This document shows, one piece after another, positions 25,491-34,056 of a stretch of DNA of 64,000 nucleotides. Source of the DNA: Nonomuraea helvata (GTDB taxonomy: Bacteria; Actinomycetota; Actinomycetes; Streptosporangiales; Streptosporangiaceae); NCBI RefSeq assembly GCF_039535785.1, contig NZ_BAAAXV010000009.1:1798001-1862000 (forward strand), read 5' to 3'. The translations under genes were made by a program, and so were the position numbers. The notes beneath the pieces were generated by a model. It saw only the letters and a program-made list of their open reading frames with translations. It had not been told where the DNA came from and searched no databases. Position 1 is the stretch's first letter. Every line of letters starts with the position of its first letter.

Positions 25491-26000
25491 ATGCAAGGGA
25501 TGGCAGACGCGGTCCAGACTGCCGCTGGCATGCAAATCGCGCCGATGGCGGCTGAATGGGATGGCATCCGTGTGCCGAGGCACGTCGGCCTGGCCGTGCT
25601 CGAGCGCCTGCCCAATGCCAGGCTGCCGGTCATCGTCGATCCAGCAGAACGCGCCCTGTACTTCCTGGTGCCTGTCGGCACCGCCGACGACTGGGAACTA
25701 CCTGACCGGCGGATTCTCGATATCACGCGTCACATCAACCTCCCTCCTACGCAGCGGCAGATGCCGCCTGGCCGCTACTGGCTCACGGTGCCGGGGTGCT
25801 CAGCGCGACGCGCCGGACTGAGATCGCTACGCGCGGCGCTGGTGGGCGTTTGGAACGTCCTGCTTGTCTCGCGAACGGACACGAGGCCAGTAAGCGTGAC
25901 CGCCGGCGCGTACGCCGATGGCATGCGAGACATCGCTCAGCCTGGTGCCGGTCCTGCCGTACTCCGTCCCGCTCTCCGTATCCAGCCGAGGCTCATATGA
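25491..26000 (+). CDS. Hypothetical protein coupled to a methyltransferase gene
   Basis: The 169-residue protein starts at the ATG 25491 (an alternative ATG is at 25500). The N-terminal part (VGLAVLERLPNARLPVIVDP, ALYFLVPVGTADDW, LPPGRYWLTVPG-like) looks like a compact actinobacterial family whose members accompany XRE/TPR regulators. The last 50 residues are less convincing. The stop overlaps the next start (ATGA), which supports the frame. Function unknown. Confidence 0.6.
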   Translation: MQGMADAVQTAAGMQIAPMAAEWDGIRVPRHVGLAVLERLPNARLPVIVDPAERALYFLVPVGTADDWELPDRRILDITRHINLPPTQRQMPPGRYWLTVPGCSARRAGLRSLRAALVGVWNVLLVSRTDTRPVSVTAGAYADGMRDIAQPGAGPAVLRPALRIQPRLI

Positions 26001-26821
26001 CGACCCAATCCACAGGACCGGGAAGCACGTTCGACCCGTCCACCGCCACGCCTTCCCGCACGTACGCGTCCCTGAGAGGCGCCCCGAATGACGCGCTCGC
26101 CGCCGACCGGGAAGCCGTCGCGGAACTGCGCAACGCGATCGAGAAGGTGGACGAAGTCGTCCGGGAAAACGCTGAGGCGCTCGTGCGGGCGGTCCGCTAC
26201 CTGGCCAGCGTTGGCTATGACCAGTTCGCCGATCTCGGCGGCGGCCGCCCCCTGCAAGGCTTGGACGCCCGTAAGCTTCCCGACCTGGCGGCGGTCGCCG
26301 CACAGGAGCGGCCGGGGATGCGGTGGCTGCTCATCGACTCGGACATCACTGCGATTACGGCAGGCCGGGCCATCCTGCGCGGCATAGCTGAGACCGAGCA
26401 GGTAGACCTGCGCGACCCGACCAAGGTCCTCAAAGCGCTCGACGTGCACCTGGATCTGAACCGACCGGTGATCGTGATTCTTGGAGCGGTACTGCACTTC
26501 CTGACCGACTGGGAAGCGACCCAGCTCATGACCGCCCTGTGGGGTGATCTACCGACGGGCAGCATGGTGCTGGTCACGCACGTGACCAGCACCGGCGTAG
26601 AACCGGAAATGGTCGCGCGTGGCAAGGCCTCCTACGAGGCCCGGCACAGCATCCGTATCTACCCCCGCACTGAGGAGGAGATCACGGGGCTGGCTGGAAG
26701 GTTCGTCATCCGCGAACCCGGCGTCGTCGCCACGGTCGACTTCATGCCCAGCCTTGACGAACTGGCACCGAAGGAAGCGCCGCATTTCCTCATGTGGATG
26801 GCCGAGCGGCTTCCGGACTAA
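25997..26821 (+). CDS. SAM-dependent methyltransferase, DUF574 family
   Basis: The 274-residue protein carries the DUF574 (Methyltransf_19) landmarks: DALAADREAVAELRNAIEKV, VRENAEALVRAVRYLASVGY, the motif I equivalent QFADLGGGRPLQG, DLRDPTKVLKALDVHLDLN and a central VIVILGAVLHFLTDWEAT. Motif I is slightly changed (LGGGRP for the usual DIGSGLPT). The substrate of this very common actinobacterial family is not known. The start at 25997 overlaps the preceding stop. Confidence 0.85.
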   Translation: MTTQSTGPGSTFDPSTATPSRTYASLRGAPNDALAADREAVAELRNAIEKVDEVVRENAEALVRAVRYLASVGYDQFADLGGGRPLQGLDARKLPDLAAVAAQERPGMRWLLIDSDITAITAGRAILRGIAETEQVDLRDPTKVLKALDVHLDLNRPVIVILGAVLHFLTDWEATQLMTALWGDLPTGSMVLVTHVTSTGVEPEMVARGKASYEARHSIRIYPRTEEEITGLAGRFVIREPGVVATVDFMPSLDELAPKEAPHFLMWMAERLPD

Positions 26822-27134
26822 CCCGCACCTCCCCTTTTGGAGGCATCACATGATCCTCGTGTGGCAGAGCAGCCCAGCCGCACACTTGGCTGCGCAGCTA
26901 TGCCCCCAGTACGGGCGTCCCGCACCCTTCGGGGCCGACGTGGACACGCGCCAGCCACACCCTCAAGCGTCTCTAGCCCCAAGGACGAGCACGTTCCTCT
27001 CTGGGGGGAGAGACACCACGCAAGTCCCACCCCTCAACGGAGGCACAGTGAAAGACCTTCTCGACTTGGAGAAGCTGTCCCGGCCCGCGTCGCCTTCACG
27101 GGTGCCTCGATGCTCTGCCTTGCCCGGAGGAACC

Positions 27135-27437
27135 ATGCTCATCGACAGCGGCGACGCTGCCGCCGACGCTGCGGGGATCGAGTTCGTCAAACGCTTCCAG
27201 CCGCGTGTGCCCCATTGGTGGCTGATGTACTCCCGCCGCAAGCGCAGTCTCGTCGCGTTCTACCAGGGGAATTGCCCGCCGCCGGGCCTCGTCGTCGAGG
27301 CTGAGCACCCCGACGAGCTGCTCAAGCTCATGAGCCTCGGAGCAACTGCGCTGTGGCGGTCGCCGGCTGACCAACCAGCCCAACCGCCCGCCCGTACGGG
27401 GAATCTTTCCGGGCATGGTGTGGGCGGCGGACGATGA
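27135..27437 (+). CDS. Small hypothetical protein before the lanthipeptide locus
   Basis: A 100-residue frame starts MLIDSGDAAADAAGIEFVKR, four bases after GGAGG; the part VPHWWLMYSRRKRSLVAFYQ looks like a genuine folded core. Two other in-frame starts also carry GGAGG sites: ATG at 26850 (195 residues) and GTG at 27048 (129 residues). The true start is uncertain. Function not recognised. Confidence 0.5.
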   Translation: MLIDSGDAAADAAGIEFVKRFQPRVPHWWLMYSRRKRSLVAFYQGNCPPPGLVVEAEHPDELLKLMSLGATALWRSPADQPAQPPARTGNLSGHGVGGGR

Positions 27438-27826
27438 AGCGAGACGTGGCTCGGCAGGCAACCCCGCGCGCAGGCGGGAGTGCCACGCCACGTCTTGGCG
27501 CGGCCCGGCCCGCGGATAGGGACGGTGCTCCCCTTGCCGGCCGCGCACCACGGCGCGGGCTTAACCCACCCCGGAAGTCCATTCCTTCCTGGCTCGCGCC
27601 GCCTACCCCTCGTGCCCCACGGCGGAGCCCCTGTCCGGCGTGGGGCACGAGCTCCACGAATTCGAGGCAACCAACCGAAGGTCACCACAGATGGATGCCC
27701 TCATGCTGGTCGTGCTCCAACGCGGCTACCTGTATGCCTACCGCCGGCCGGTACCCGGGGAAGCATCCCGCGCGCCGGTTACCGCTCGATCGCCCACACC
27801 ACCCGAATCGAGCACGGAGACAGCAG
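27438..27826. other. Stretch without a confident gene
   Basis: About 390 bases between two small genes. Open frames here are mostly Arg/Pro/Ala-rich shadows; the only candidate is a 56-residue frame at 27691-27861. No repeat, hairpin or RNA gene was recognised. Confidence 0.5.
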
Positions 27827-27861
27827 ATGAACCAGCGAGCCGACCGCTCGCGACGACCTAG
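27691..27861 (+). CDS. Possible 56-residue protein
   Basis: The frame starts MDALMLVVLQRGYLYAYRRP after a weak GAAGG-type site and overlaps the next gene by 35 bases. The N-terminal 20 residues look protein-like; the rest is low in complexity. It could be a minor gene or chance. Confidence 0.25.
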   Translation: MDALMLVVLQRGYLYAYRRPVPGEASRAPVTARSPTPPESSTETADEPASRPLATT

Positions 27862-28270
27862 CACGCAGACGACCGACACGTTCGAGTGGACGCCGTACAC
27901 GCCGTCCGGCGCCAATCTCCGAGTCGGCCACACCTCCTGCTGTGGCAGGTACGAGCTTGCGTCGGAGGGCGGCCAATACGTGGTACTGCGCCGCGCCGCT
28001 GACGGCTACGAGGAGACCCGACGCGGCCGTTACCGCGCCGCAGTCACGGTTTACGTGGCTCTCGTGGCAGAGCATCGCGAAGAGCATCGGAGCCGGGGAG
28101 AAGAACCGGAGTACGACGCTCTCCTCGACGGCGCCCGTGCGGTACATGGCATATCCCAGCTCCCGGCGCGTCCAGTGGACAGTGAGGACAGCCCCGGCCA
28201 GCGTGAACCGCGTCGCACCGACCCCTCCGTTATGCCCCGACCCGATGAACAACAAGGAGATCATCTGTGA
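27827..28270 (+). CDS. Hypothetical protein upstream of the FxLD methyltransferase
   Basis: The 147-residue protein from the ATG 27827 includes FEWTPYTPSGANLRVGHTSC, CCGRYELASEGGQYVVLRRA and GRYRAAVTVYVALVAEHREE. It ends in a GTGA overlap with the methyltransferase gene, so it is probably the first gene of that operon. No known domain recognised; the segment with Cys-Cys may bind metal. Confidence 0.6.
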   Translation: MNQRADRSRRPSTQTTDTFEWTPYTPSGANLRVGHTSCCGRYELASEGGQYVVLRRAADGYEETRRGRYRAAVTVYVALVAEHREEHRSRGEEPEYDALLDGARAVHGISQLPARPVDSEDSPGQREPRRTDPSVMPRPDEQQGDHL

Positions 28271-29499
28271 ATGACACGACCATCGACGAGGCGCGGGCCG
28301 CTGAGCTGAGGGACAAGCTCGCGGACGAGCTCAAGGAGGCCGGATACATCAAGTCGGCTCAGGTCGAAGCGGCGTTCCGCGCGGTTCCCCGGCACGCGTT
28401 CGTGCCGGCCGACACCCCGCTGGAAGTCACCTACCAGGCCGACAGCGCGGTGGTCACCAAGCGAGACGAGTACGGCGTCGCCATCTCTTCCGTCAGTGCC
28501 GCGTACATCCAGGTAGCGATGATCGAGCAGGCCGAGCTGGAGCCGGGCATGTCCGTGCTGGAGATCGGTTCAGGTGGCGTAAACGCTGCGATGCTCGCCG
28601 AAGTCGTCGGGCCGGACGGGCAAGTGCTCAGCGTGGACATCGACCCGGAGGTGACCGCCCGCGCCACCGAGCTGCTGGACGCCGCCGGCTACGGCGACCG
28701 GGTCAAGGTGATCACAGCCGATGCCGAGCACGAGATTGCCGGGTTCGGGCCATTCAACGCGATCATCGTGACGGTCGGCGCGTGGGATTTGGCCCCGGCG
28801 TGGCGGCGCCAGTTGGCCCCTGACGGCACGCTCGTGGTGCCGTTGCGGATGAACGGTGTCAGCCGCTCGATCGCGTTCCGCCGCGCGAACGACCACCTGA
28901 CCAGTACGTCCGCCGTGGTGGCCGGGTTCGTCCCCATGCAGGGAGCCGGTCAGCACATCGAAAGGGAGTTCCGGCTGCCCGACGCCCACGGGCACGCCGT
29001 CACGCTCCGGTTCGACAGCGGAGCACCCGACGATCCCAGCCTGCTGAACGGTGTCCTGGCCAGCGACCGCAGCGAGGTGTGGTCCGGCGTCACCGTCAAG
29101 CACGGTGTCTCGTTCGCCGACCTGCACCTGTGGTTCGCGTGCTTCCTGCCTGGCTTCTGCAAGCTGGCCGCCGAGGAGGGAACTGACCTCGCCCAGGAGC
29201 GCAAGACCTGGTTCCCGTTCGCCGGGGTGCGCGGCGACTCCTTCGCCTACCTGTCGGTGCGGCCAGCAATGGACGGCGCAGGCGCGGAGTTCGGCGCCCG
29301 CGCCTACGGACCGCACGGCCAGGAGGCAGCGACTGCCATGGTCGAGCAGATCCAGGCGTGGGACAAGCAGGCCAGGAACCGGCCAGAACCCACATTCGCC
29401 TACTGGCCGACCGGCCACATCCCCGCCGACCTACCCGAGGGTACGGCGGCCCTCAACAAGACCCACGGTCTTGTCACGATCTCCTGGCCCACCGGCTGA
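28267..29499 (+). CDS. FxLD-system methyltransferase 1 (isoaspartyl-MT-like)
   Basis: The 410-residue protein has an N-terminal protein-isoaspartate O-methyltransferase (PIMT) domain: VEAAFRAVPRHAFVPADTPL, motif I VLEIGSGGVNAAMLAEVV, and IIVTVGAWDLAPAWRRQLAP followed by GTLVVPLRMNG. The C-terminal 190 residues are specific to lanthipeptide-associated members. Related RiPP enzymes methylate Asp in the modified peptide so that it closes to an aspartimide or becomes isoaspartate. The precursor gene follows 55 bases downstream. Compared with usual PIMTs, motif I has GGVNAAM where GYxAA is typical. Confidence 0.88.
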   Translation: MNDTTIDEARAAELRDKLADELKEAGYIKSAQVEAAFRAVPRHAFVPADTPLEVTYQADSAVVTKRDEYGVAISSVSAAYIQVAMIEQAELEPGMSVLEIGSGGVNAAMLAEVVGPDGQVLSVDIDPEVTARATELLDAAGYGDRVKVITADAEHEIAGFGPFNAIIVTVGAWDLAPAWRRQLAPDGTLVVPLRMNGVSRSIAFRRANDHLTSTSAVVAGFVPMQGAGQHIEREFRLPDAHGHAVTLRFDSGAPDDPSLLNGVLASDRSEVWSGVTVKHGVSFADLHLWFACFLPGFCKLAAEEGTDLAQERKTWFPFAGVRGDSFAYLSVRPAMDGAGAEFGARAYGPHGQEAATAMVEQIQAWDKQARNRPEPTFAYWPTGHIPADLPEGTAALNKTHGLVTISWPTG

Positions 29500-29554
29500 A
29501 GACCGTTCACGGGCCAGGATGCCCCACACCCAACCCGATGAGGAGTGTGATCCG

Positions 29555-29752
29555 ATGGCTCCAACGCTGACCCTCGACGCCACCGACGTCCTAAACCTGG
29601 GGAGCGTCGTCGCCGACGAGGAGTTCGAGCTGGACATGCGCGTCGTGGAGGCCAGCACGCCGCTGGTGATCATGATGTGCGACACCAGCGACGGGTGCGG
29701 CACCTCGTGCAGCACCAGCGCGTGCACCACCAGCTCCAACGACCCTTCCTGA
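29555..29752 (+). CDS. lanA: FxLD-family lanthipeptide precursor
   Basis: The 65-residue peptide has AGGAG nine bases before its ATG. The leader carries FELD at residues 24-27 in DEEFELDMRVVE, the motif read by class I LanB enzymes and the family's namesake. The core starts around residue 42 and has four Cys (42, 48, 52, 57) and twelve Ser/Thr, in CDTSDGCGTSCSTSAC then TTSSNDPS, so up to four (methyl)lanthionine rings can form. Asp46-Gly47 is an aspartimide-prone pair and a likely target of the PIMT-like enzymes. Ring pattern and leader cleavage site are not determinable here. Confidence 0.93.
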   Translation: MAPTLTLDATDVLNLGSVVADEEFELDMRVVEASTPLVIMMCDTSDGCGTSCSTSACTTSSNDPS

Positions 29753-29762
29753 AACACTCTCA

Positions 29763-29800
29763 GCCGCCGGCGCCCACGATCTCGTGTGGGCGCCGGCGGC
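29763..29800 (+). terminator. Strong hairpin between precursor and lanB
   Basis: GCCGCCGGCGCCC pairs with GGGCGCCGGCGGC, continued by ACGA/TCGT with a two-base bulge and a TC loop. No U-run follows. Placed between the precursor and the enzyme genes, it probably terminates part of the transcripts or stabilises the precursor mRNA so that peptide exceeds enzyme. Confidence 0.65.
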
Positions 29801-29833
29801 GCGGCTCACTACCGACCCAGCAGAGGGATCACG

Positions 29834-32800
29834 ATGAGCGTCCCCCCGCGCTACCGGCACACCGGCCTGGTGATGGTGCGAGCGAGCACCGACCCGGGCG
29901 ACCTCGAATTACCCACCCGCCTCAACCTGCGCGACCCCGCCGCCATCCAGCAGGAAGGCCGGGCATGGCTGGCGAGGGTGTGGACCCGCGGCGAAGTGCG
30001 CGAGGCCCTGCAGATGGCCAGTCCCGATCTTGGTACGCGCGTCGACGACCTGCTCGGCTCTACCATGGCGCCCGGCAGCGACGTGCGCCGCGCCGTCATG
30101 GCCACCGTCTCCTACCTGCTGCGCTGGCAGCGCCGCCCGACCCCGTTCGGGCTGTTCGCCGGAGTCGCCACAGCCGCTATTGGGCCCGCGAGAGCCGACA
30201 TCGGCACACAGCACCGCGCGTTCGCGCGGGTGAACGCGGATTGGGTCACCCACCTGACCGATCAGATCGAGCGGCATCAGGGCCTGCGGCCACGCCTGAC
30301 GGTGATCGCCGACAGCTTTGGGATCGCCCGCGACGGCCGCTTCATCGTCGCCACCCGGGCACAAAGCGGCGCTCGGCACCCCGGCCCTATGCGCGAGGTA
30401 TCCGTGCGTCTGACCCGGCCCGTGCAAATCGCTCTGGCCGCGGCCGCGACACCGGTCAAGTTCGACGAGCTCGCCGCCGAGCTGACCGCGCGCTTCCCAG
30501 ATACCGCGCCGGGGAAGATCCGCGCTCTGCTGCACACGCTGGTGGACCAGCGCATTCTGATCACCAACCTGCGTCCGCCGATGACAGTCGCCGACCCGCT
30601 GCAACACCTGATCGGCGTCCTGCATGACGCGGGCGGCGGTGACCTGGCCGACGTCAAAGGGCTGCTGCGCCACCTCGAACGCATCCGCGACCTGCTGACG
30701 CGCCACAACACCACCGCCCCCGAGCGGGCCGCCGCGCTCCGCACCGCGACACGCGTGGAGATGGCCGCGCTCGCCCCGGGCGCCGGGCTGGTCACCGACG
30801 TGACCCTCGACGCCCGGGTCGCCGTCCCCGAGGTCGTGCTGAAGGAGGCCGCCCGAGCCGCCACCGTCGTGCTGCGCCTCTCCACGGAGCCCTTCGGCCG
30901 CACGGCATGGATGGACTACCACGCCCGGTTCCTCACCCGCTACGGCCCCGGCGCTCTGGTCCCGGTGAAGGAGCTGGTGGCCGACTCTGGGCTCGGCTTC
31001 CCCGGCGGCTATCTCGGCGCCCTCCGCGCCCGGCCCACCTGGCGCACGCTCACCGAGCGAGACGCCGCGCTCCTGGCCCTCATCCAGAAAGCCGCCCTGA
31101 CCGGAGCCGACGAGGTCACGCTCACAGAGGCGGACGTCACCGCGCTGACCGTGGGCGACCACGACACCGTGGTGCTGCCCCACCGCATCGAGCTCGGCGT
31201 CGCCGTGACCGCCTCCTCCACCGAAGCGATTGATCGCGGAGAGTTCGACCTGCACATCACCGCCAACCCGCGCGCCCACACCAGCATGACCGGGCGGTTC
31301 ACCTACCTGCTGGACAAGGACGACCGCGCCCGCCTCGCCGCCTCCTACGGCACCGGCCGCGAGCACACCAGCGACGATGCCGTGGTGGTTCAGCTCTCCT
31401 TCCCGCCCCGCCGCCCCCGCAACGAGAACCTCACGCGGGTCCCGTCGCTCGTCCCCGACGTCGTACACCTGGGCGAGCACCCCGGCAGCGGCGCGATCGG
31501 TGTCGACGACCTGGCGGTCACCGCCGACTCCGCCCACATGTACCTGGTGCAGCGCTCCACCGGTCGGCGCGTCATAGCCCGCATCCCCCACGCGCTGGAC
31601 ACCACCGTCCAGACTCCGCCGCTCGCCCGGTTCCTCGCCGAAGTCGCCGACGCCCGCAGCGCGGTCTACAAGCCGTTCAACTACGGCGCCGCCCGCACCC
31701 TGCCGTACCTTCCGCGCATCCGCTACCGGCGCACCATCCTGGCCGCCGCCCGCTGGCTCCTCACCACCACCGACGTACCCGGCACCGGGCAGGGCTGGGA
31801 TGCGGCGCTGCAGGCGTGGCGACAGCGGTGGCGCACACCAGCGCGTGTCCTGCTCTGCCATGAGGACCTGCGTCTCCCGCTCGACCTCGATCAGCCGATG
31901 GACCGCGCGGTCCTTCAGAGGCGGTTGGAGCAGGCCGGACGGATCGAGCTGCAAGAAGACCACCCGCCGCACGGGCTGGACTGGATCGGCCGACCAGCCG
32001 AACTGCTGATCCCCATGACCGCGCTCAACCCGCCGCAGCGCCGCCTCCCGGCGACTGCGGCCCCGGGCGCCGCCACGCTGGTGTGCGCCCACCTGGTCGG
32101 CAACCCGGCACGGTTCGACGACATCCTGACCCGGCACCTGCCGCTCCTCGCTGACGAGCTTGCCGACCTGGTCACCTCCTGGTGGGTGCGCAGGCATCGC
32201 GACATGATCCGGCTCGACGCCGACCAGCATCTCGCCGTGTTCCTGCGTCTGGCCGACCCCGGCCAGTACGGGCCGGTCGCGGCACGCCTGGCCGCGTTCG
32301 CCGCCCGGCTGGAGACGCTCGGCATGCCCGCGCAACTCACCATCGCAAGGGCCCACGAGCAGCCCGGCCGGTACGGCGAAGCCGCGGCACTGGCGGCGGC
32401 CGAGCAGGCGTTCGCCGCCGACACCGAGGCCGCCATCGCGCAGATCAGCGTGGCCGACGCCGCCCGGCTGCCTGGCCAGGCGCTGGCCGCCGCGTCCATG
32501 GCGCACCTCGCCGCAACGTTCGCCCCCGACCCCATCGCCGGCTACCAGGCGCTGCTCCGCTGCCTGGAGCAGCAGACCGGCCCGCTGGATCGCACGCTGC
32601 GCGACCATGCGCTCCGCTGGGGCGACCCCGCCAACGACTACCAGGCTGTGCGCGCCATCCCGGGCGGCGAAACCGTCGCCGCCGCCTGGCGGGCCCGGGA
32701 TACGGCGCTGACTGCCTACCACCGCGCGCTTGCCGAGCAGCGCGACCCGGCCACCGTGCTGCGAACCCTGCTGCATGACCACCACGTGCGGGCCCTCGGC

Positions 32801-32884
32801 GTCGACCCGGAGTTCGAGAAGATCACGGGCCGCCTCGCCCGCGCGGCCGCCCTGCGCTGCCTCGCCCTGGCAGGCGCCCTATGA
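29834..32884 (+). CDS. lanB: Class I lanthipeptide dehydratase LanB
   Basis: The 1016-residue protein starts MSVPPRYRHTGLVMVRASTD after a GAGGGATCACG site. Residues 1 to about 640 form the glutamylation domain (RRPTPFGLFAGVATAAIG, VYKPFNYGAARTLPYLPR) and about 755-1005 the elimination domain of SpaB_C type (FDDILTRHLPLLADELADLV, SWWVRRHRDMIR). Known LanB enzymes use glutamyl-tRNA to activate Ser/Thr and then eliminate to dehydroamino acids. It is full length, so it should be self-sufficient. It overlaps lanC by four bases. Confidence 0.93.
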   Translation: MSVPPRYRHTGLVMVRASTDPGDLELPTRLNLRDPAAIQQEGRAWLARVWTRGEVREALQMASPDLGTRVDDLLGSTMAPGSDVRRAVMATVSYLLRWQRRPTPFGLFAGVATAAIGPARADIGTQHRAFARVNADWVTHLTDQIERHQGLRPRLTVIADSFGIARDGRFIVATRAQSGARHPGPMREVSVRLTRPVQIALAAAATPVKFDELAAELTARFPDTAPGKIRALLHTLVDQRILITNLRPPMTVADPLQHLIGVLHDAGGGDLADVKGLLRHLERIRDLLTRHNTTAPERAAALRTATRVEMAALAPGAGLVTDVTLDARVAVPEVVLKEAARAATVVLRLSTEPFGRTAWMDYHARFLTRYGPGALVPVKELVADSGLGFPGGYLGALRARPTWRTLTERDAALLALIQKAALTGADEVTLTEADVTALTVGDHDTVVLPHRIELGVAVTASSTEAIDRGEFDLHITANPRAHTSMTGRFTYLLDKDDRARLAASYGTGREHTSDDAVVVQLSFPPRRPRNENLTRVPSLVPDVVHLGEHPGSGAIGVDDLAVTADSAHMYLVQRSTGRRVIARIPHALDTTVQTPPLARFLAEVADARSAVYKPFNYGAARTLPYLPRIRYRRTILAAARWLLTTTDVPGTGQGWDAALQAWRQRWRTPARVLLCHEDLRLPLDLDQPMDRAVLQRRLEQAGRIELQEDHPPHGLDWIGRPAELLIPMTALNPPQRRLPATAAPGAATLVCAHLVGNPARFDDILTRHLPLLADELADLVTSWWVRRHRDMIRLDADQHLAVFLRLADPGQYGPVAARLAAFAARLETLGMPAQLTIARAHEQPGRYGEAAALAAAEQAFAADTEAAIAQISVADAARLPGQALAAASMAHLAATFAPDPIAGYQALLRCLEQQTGPLDRTLRDHALRWGDPANDYQAVRAIPGGETVAAAWRARDTALTAYHRALAEQRDPATVLRTLLHDHHVRALGVDPEFEKITGRLARAAALRCLALAGAL

Positions 32885-34056
32885 ACAGCCCGGCACCCGA
32901 ACCGGTGCAGCTCAGCGAACACGAGATGGCGAGCCAATCCCTCACCAAGCCGACCGCCGCGGCCGCGCTCCTGCACATCGAGCGAGCCCTGTCCGGCACC
33001 GGAGACTGGCAAAGCGCCCACGCGCACATCCGGCAGGCCGCGGCCGGACCCATCGACAGCGCACCGCACACCGGGCTCTACTACGGAGCGCCGGCCATCG
33101 CGTTCGTCCTGCACGCCGCCAACACAGGCAAACCCCGCTACCAGGCGGCGGCCCGCACCCTGGACAAGCACGTCGCCCGGCTGGCCCAACGCCGCCTGGC
33201 CACCGCTGCGGAACGGATGAGGCGACGAGTACCCGCCGCGTTCGCCGAGTACGACCTGTTCCGCGGACTGACCGGACTCGGCGCTCTGCTGCTCCTGCGG
33301 GCGCCCGGCAGCGACCTACTCGGCGCCGTCCTCAGCTACCTAGCCGCGTTGACCAAACCGCGCCGCGTGGACGGCGTGGAGCTGCCGGGCTGGTGGGTCG
33401 ACCACGACCCCGACCCGCTCATGCCGACCCCCGGCGGGCACGTCAACCTCGGCCTCGCGCACGGCGCGGCCGGGCTGCTCGCCCTGCTCTCCCTCGCATC
33501 TCTGCGCGGCTGCACGGTGCCCGGCCAAACCGACGCGATCGACACCTTGGGCGGATGGTTCGACCAGTGGCGGCAAGACTCGGCAGACGGAACCTGGTGG
33601 CCGCAGTGGCTCACCCGCGATGACCTCCGCACCGGCCACACCGCCCAGCCCGGCCCGGGTCGGCCGTCGTGGTGCTACGGCACGGCCGGGATCGCCCGCG
33701 CCCAGCAACTCGCCGCCCTCGCCACCAACGACCCGGTCCGGCGAGGCATCGCCGAGAAGGCCATGGCCGAATGCCTCACCGGCCAGCACCTTCAGAACAT
33801 CACCGACGCGGGGCTGTGCCACGGCATGGCCGGCGTATATCAGACCGCCTACCGGGCCTCCCTCGACGCCGCCACCCCGGCGATCGGGCACCGGCTCCCC
33901 GCTCTCGCAGCCGCGCTCACACAGCACGCAGCGACCGACCAAGACGACGCCGCAGGGCTGCTGACCGGAGCCGCCGGGGTGGGCCTGGCCCTGGAAACCG
34001 CACGACACACCACACCCCCGCGCTCTGGATGGGACGCATGCCTCCTCATCACCTGA
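32881..34056 (+). CDS. lanC: Lanthipeptide cyclase LanC
   Basis: The 391-residue zinc enzyme adds Cys thiols to dehydroamino acids to form thioether rings. The catalytic and zinc-binding landmarks are present: GLAHGAAG near residue 193, WCYGTAG with Cys near 264, and LCHGMAG with Cys-His near 313-314. It overlaps lanB (ATGA) and the next gene by 19 bases, so the three enzymes are produced together. Confidence 0.94.
   Translation: MNSPAPEPVQLSEHEMASQSLTKPTAAAALLHIERALSGTGDWQSAHAHIRQAAAGPIDSAPHTGLYYGAPAIAFVLHAANTGKPRYQAAARTLDKHVARLAQRRLATAAERMRRRVPAAFAEYDLFRGLTGLGALLLLRAPGSDLLGAVLSYLAALTKPRRVDGVELPGWWVDHDPDPLMPTPGGHVNLGLAHGAAGLLALLSLASLRGCTVPGQTDAIDTLGGWFDQWRQDSADGTWWPQWLTRDDLRTGHTAQPGPGRPSWCYGTAGIARAQQLAALATNDPVRRGIAEKAMAECLTGQHLQNITDAGLCHGMAGVYQTAYRASLDAATPAIGHRLPALAAALTQHAATDQDDAAGLLTGAAGVGLALETARHTTPPRSGWDACLLIT

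Noticed and set aside
29909..32785. 958-residue minus-strand frame opposite lanB
   Set aside because: Gly/Val/Arg-rich mirror of the LanB codons; no ribosome site, no recognisable domain, and the plus strand has clear LanB motifs.
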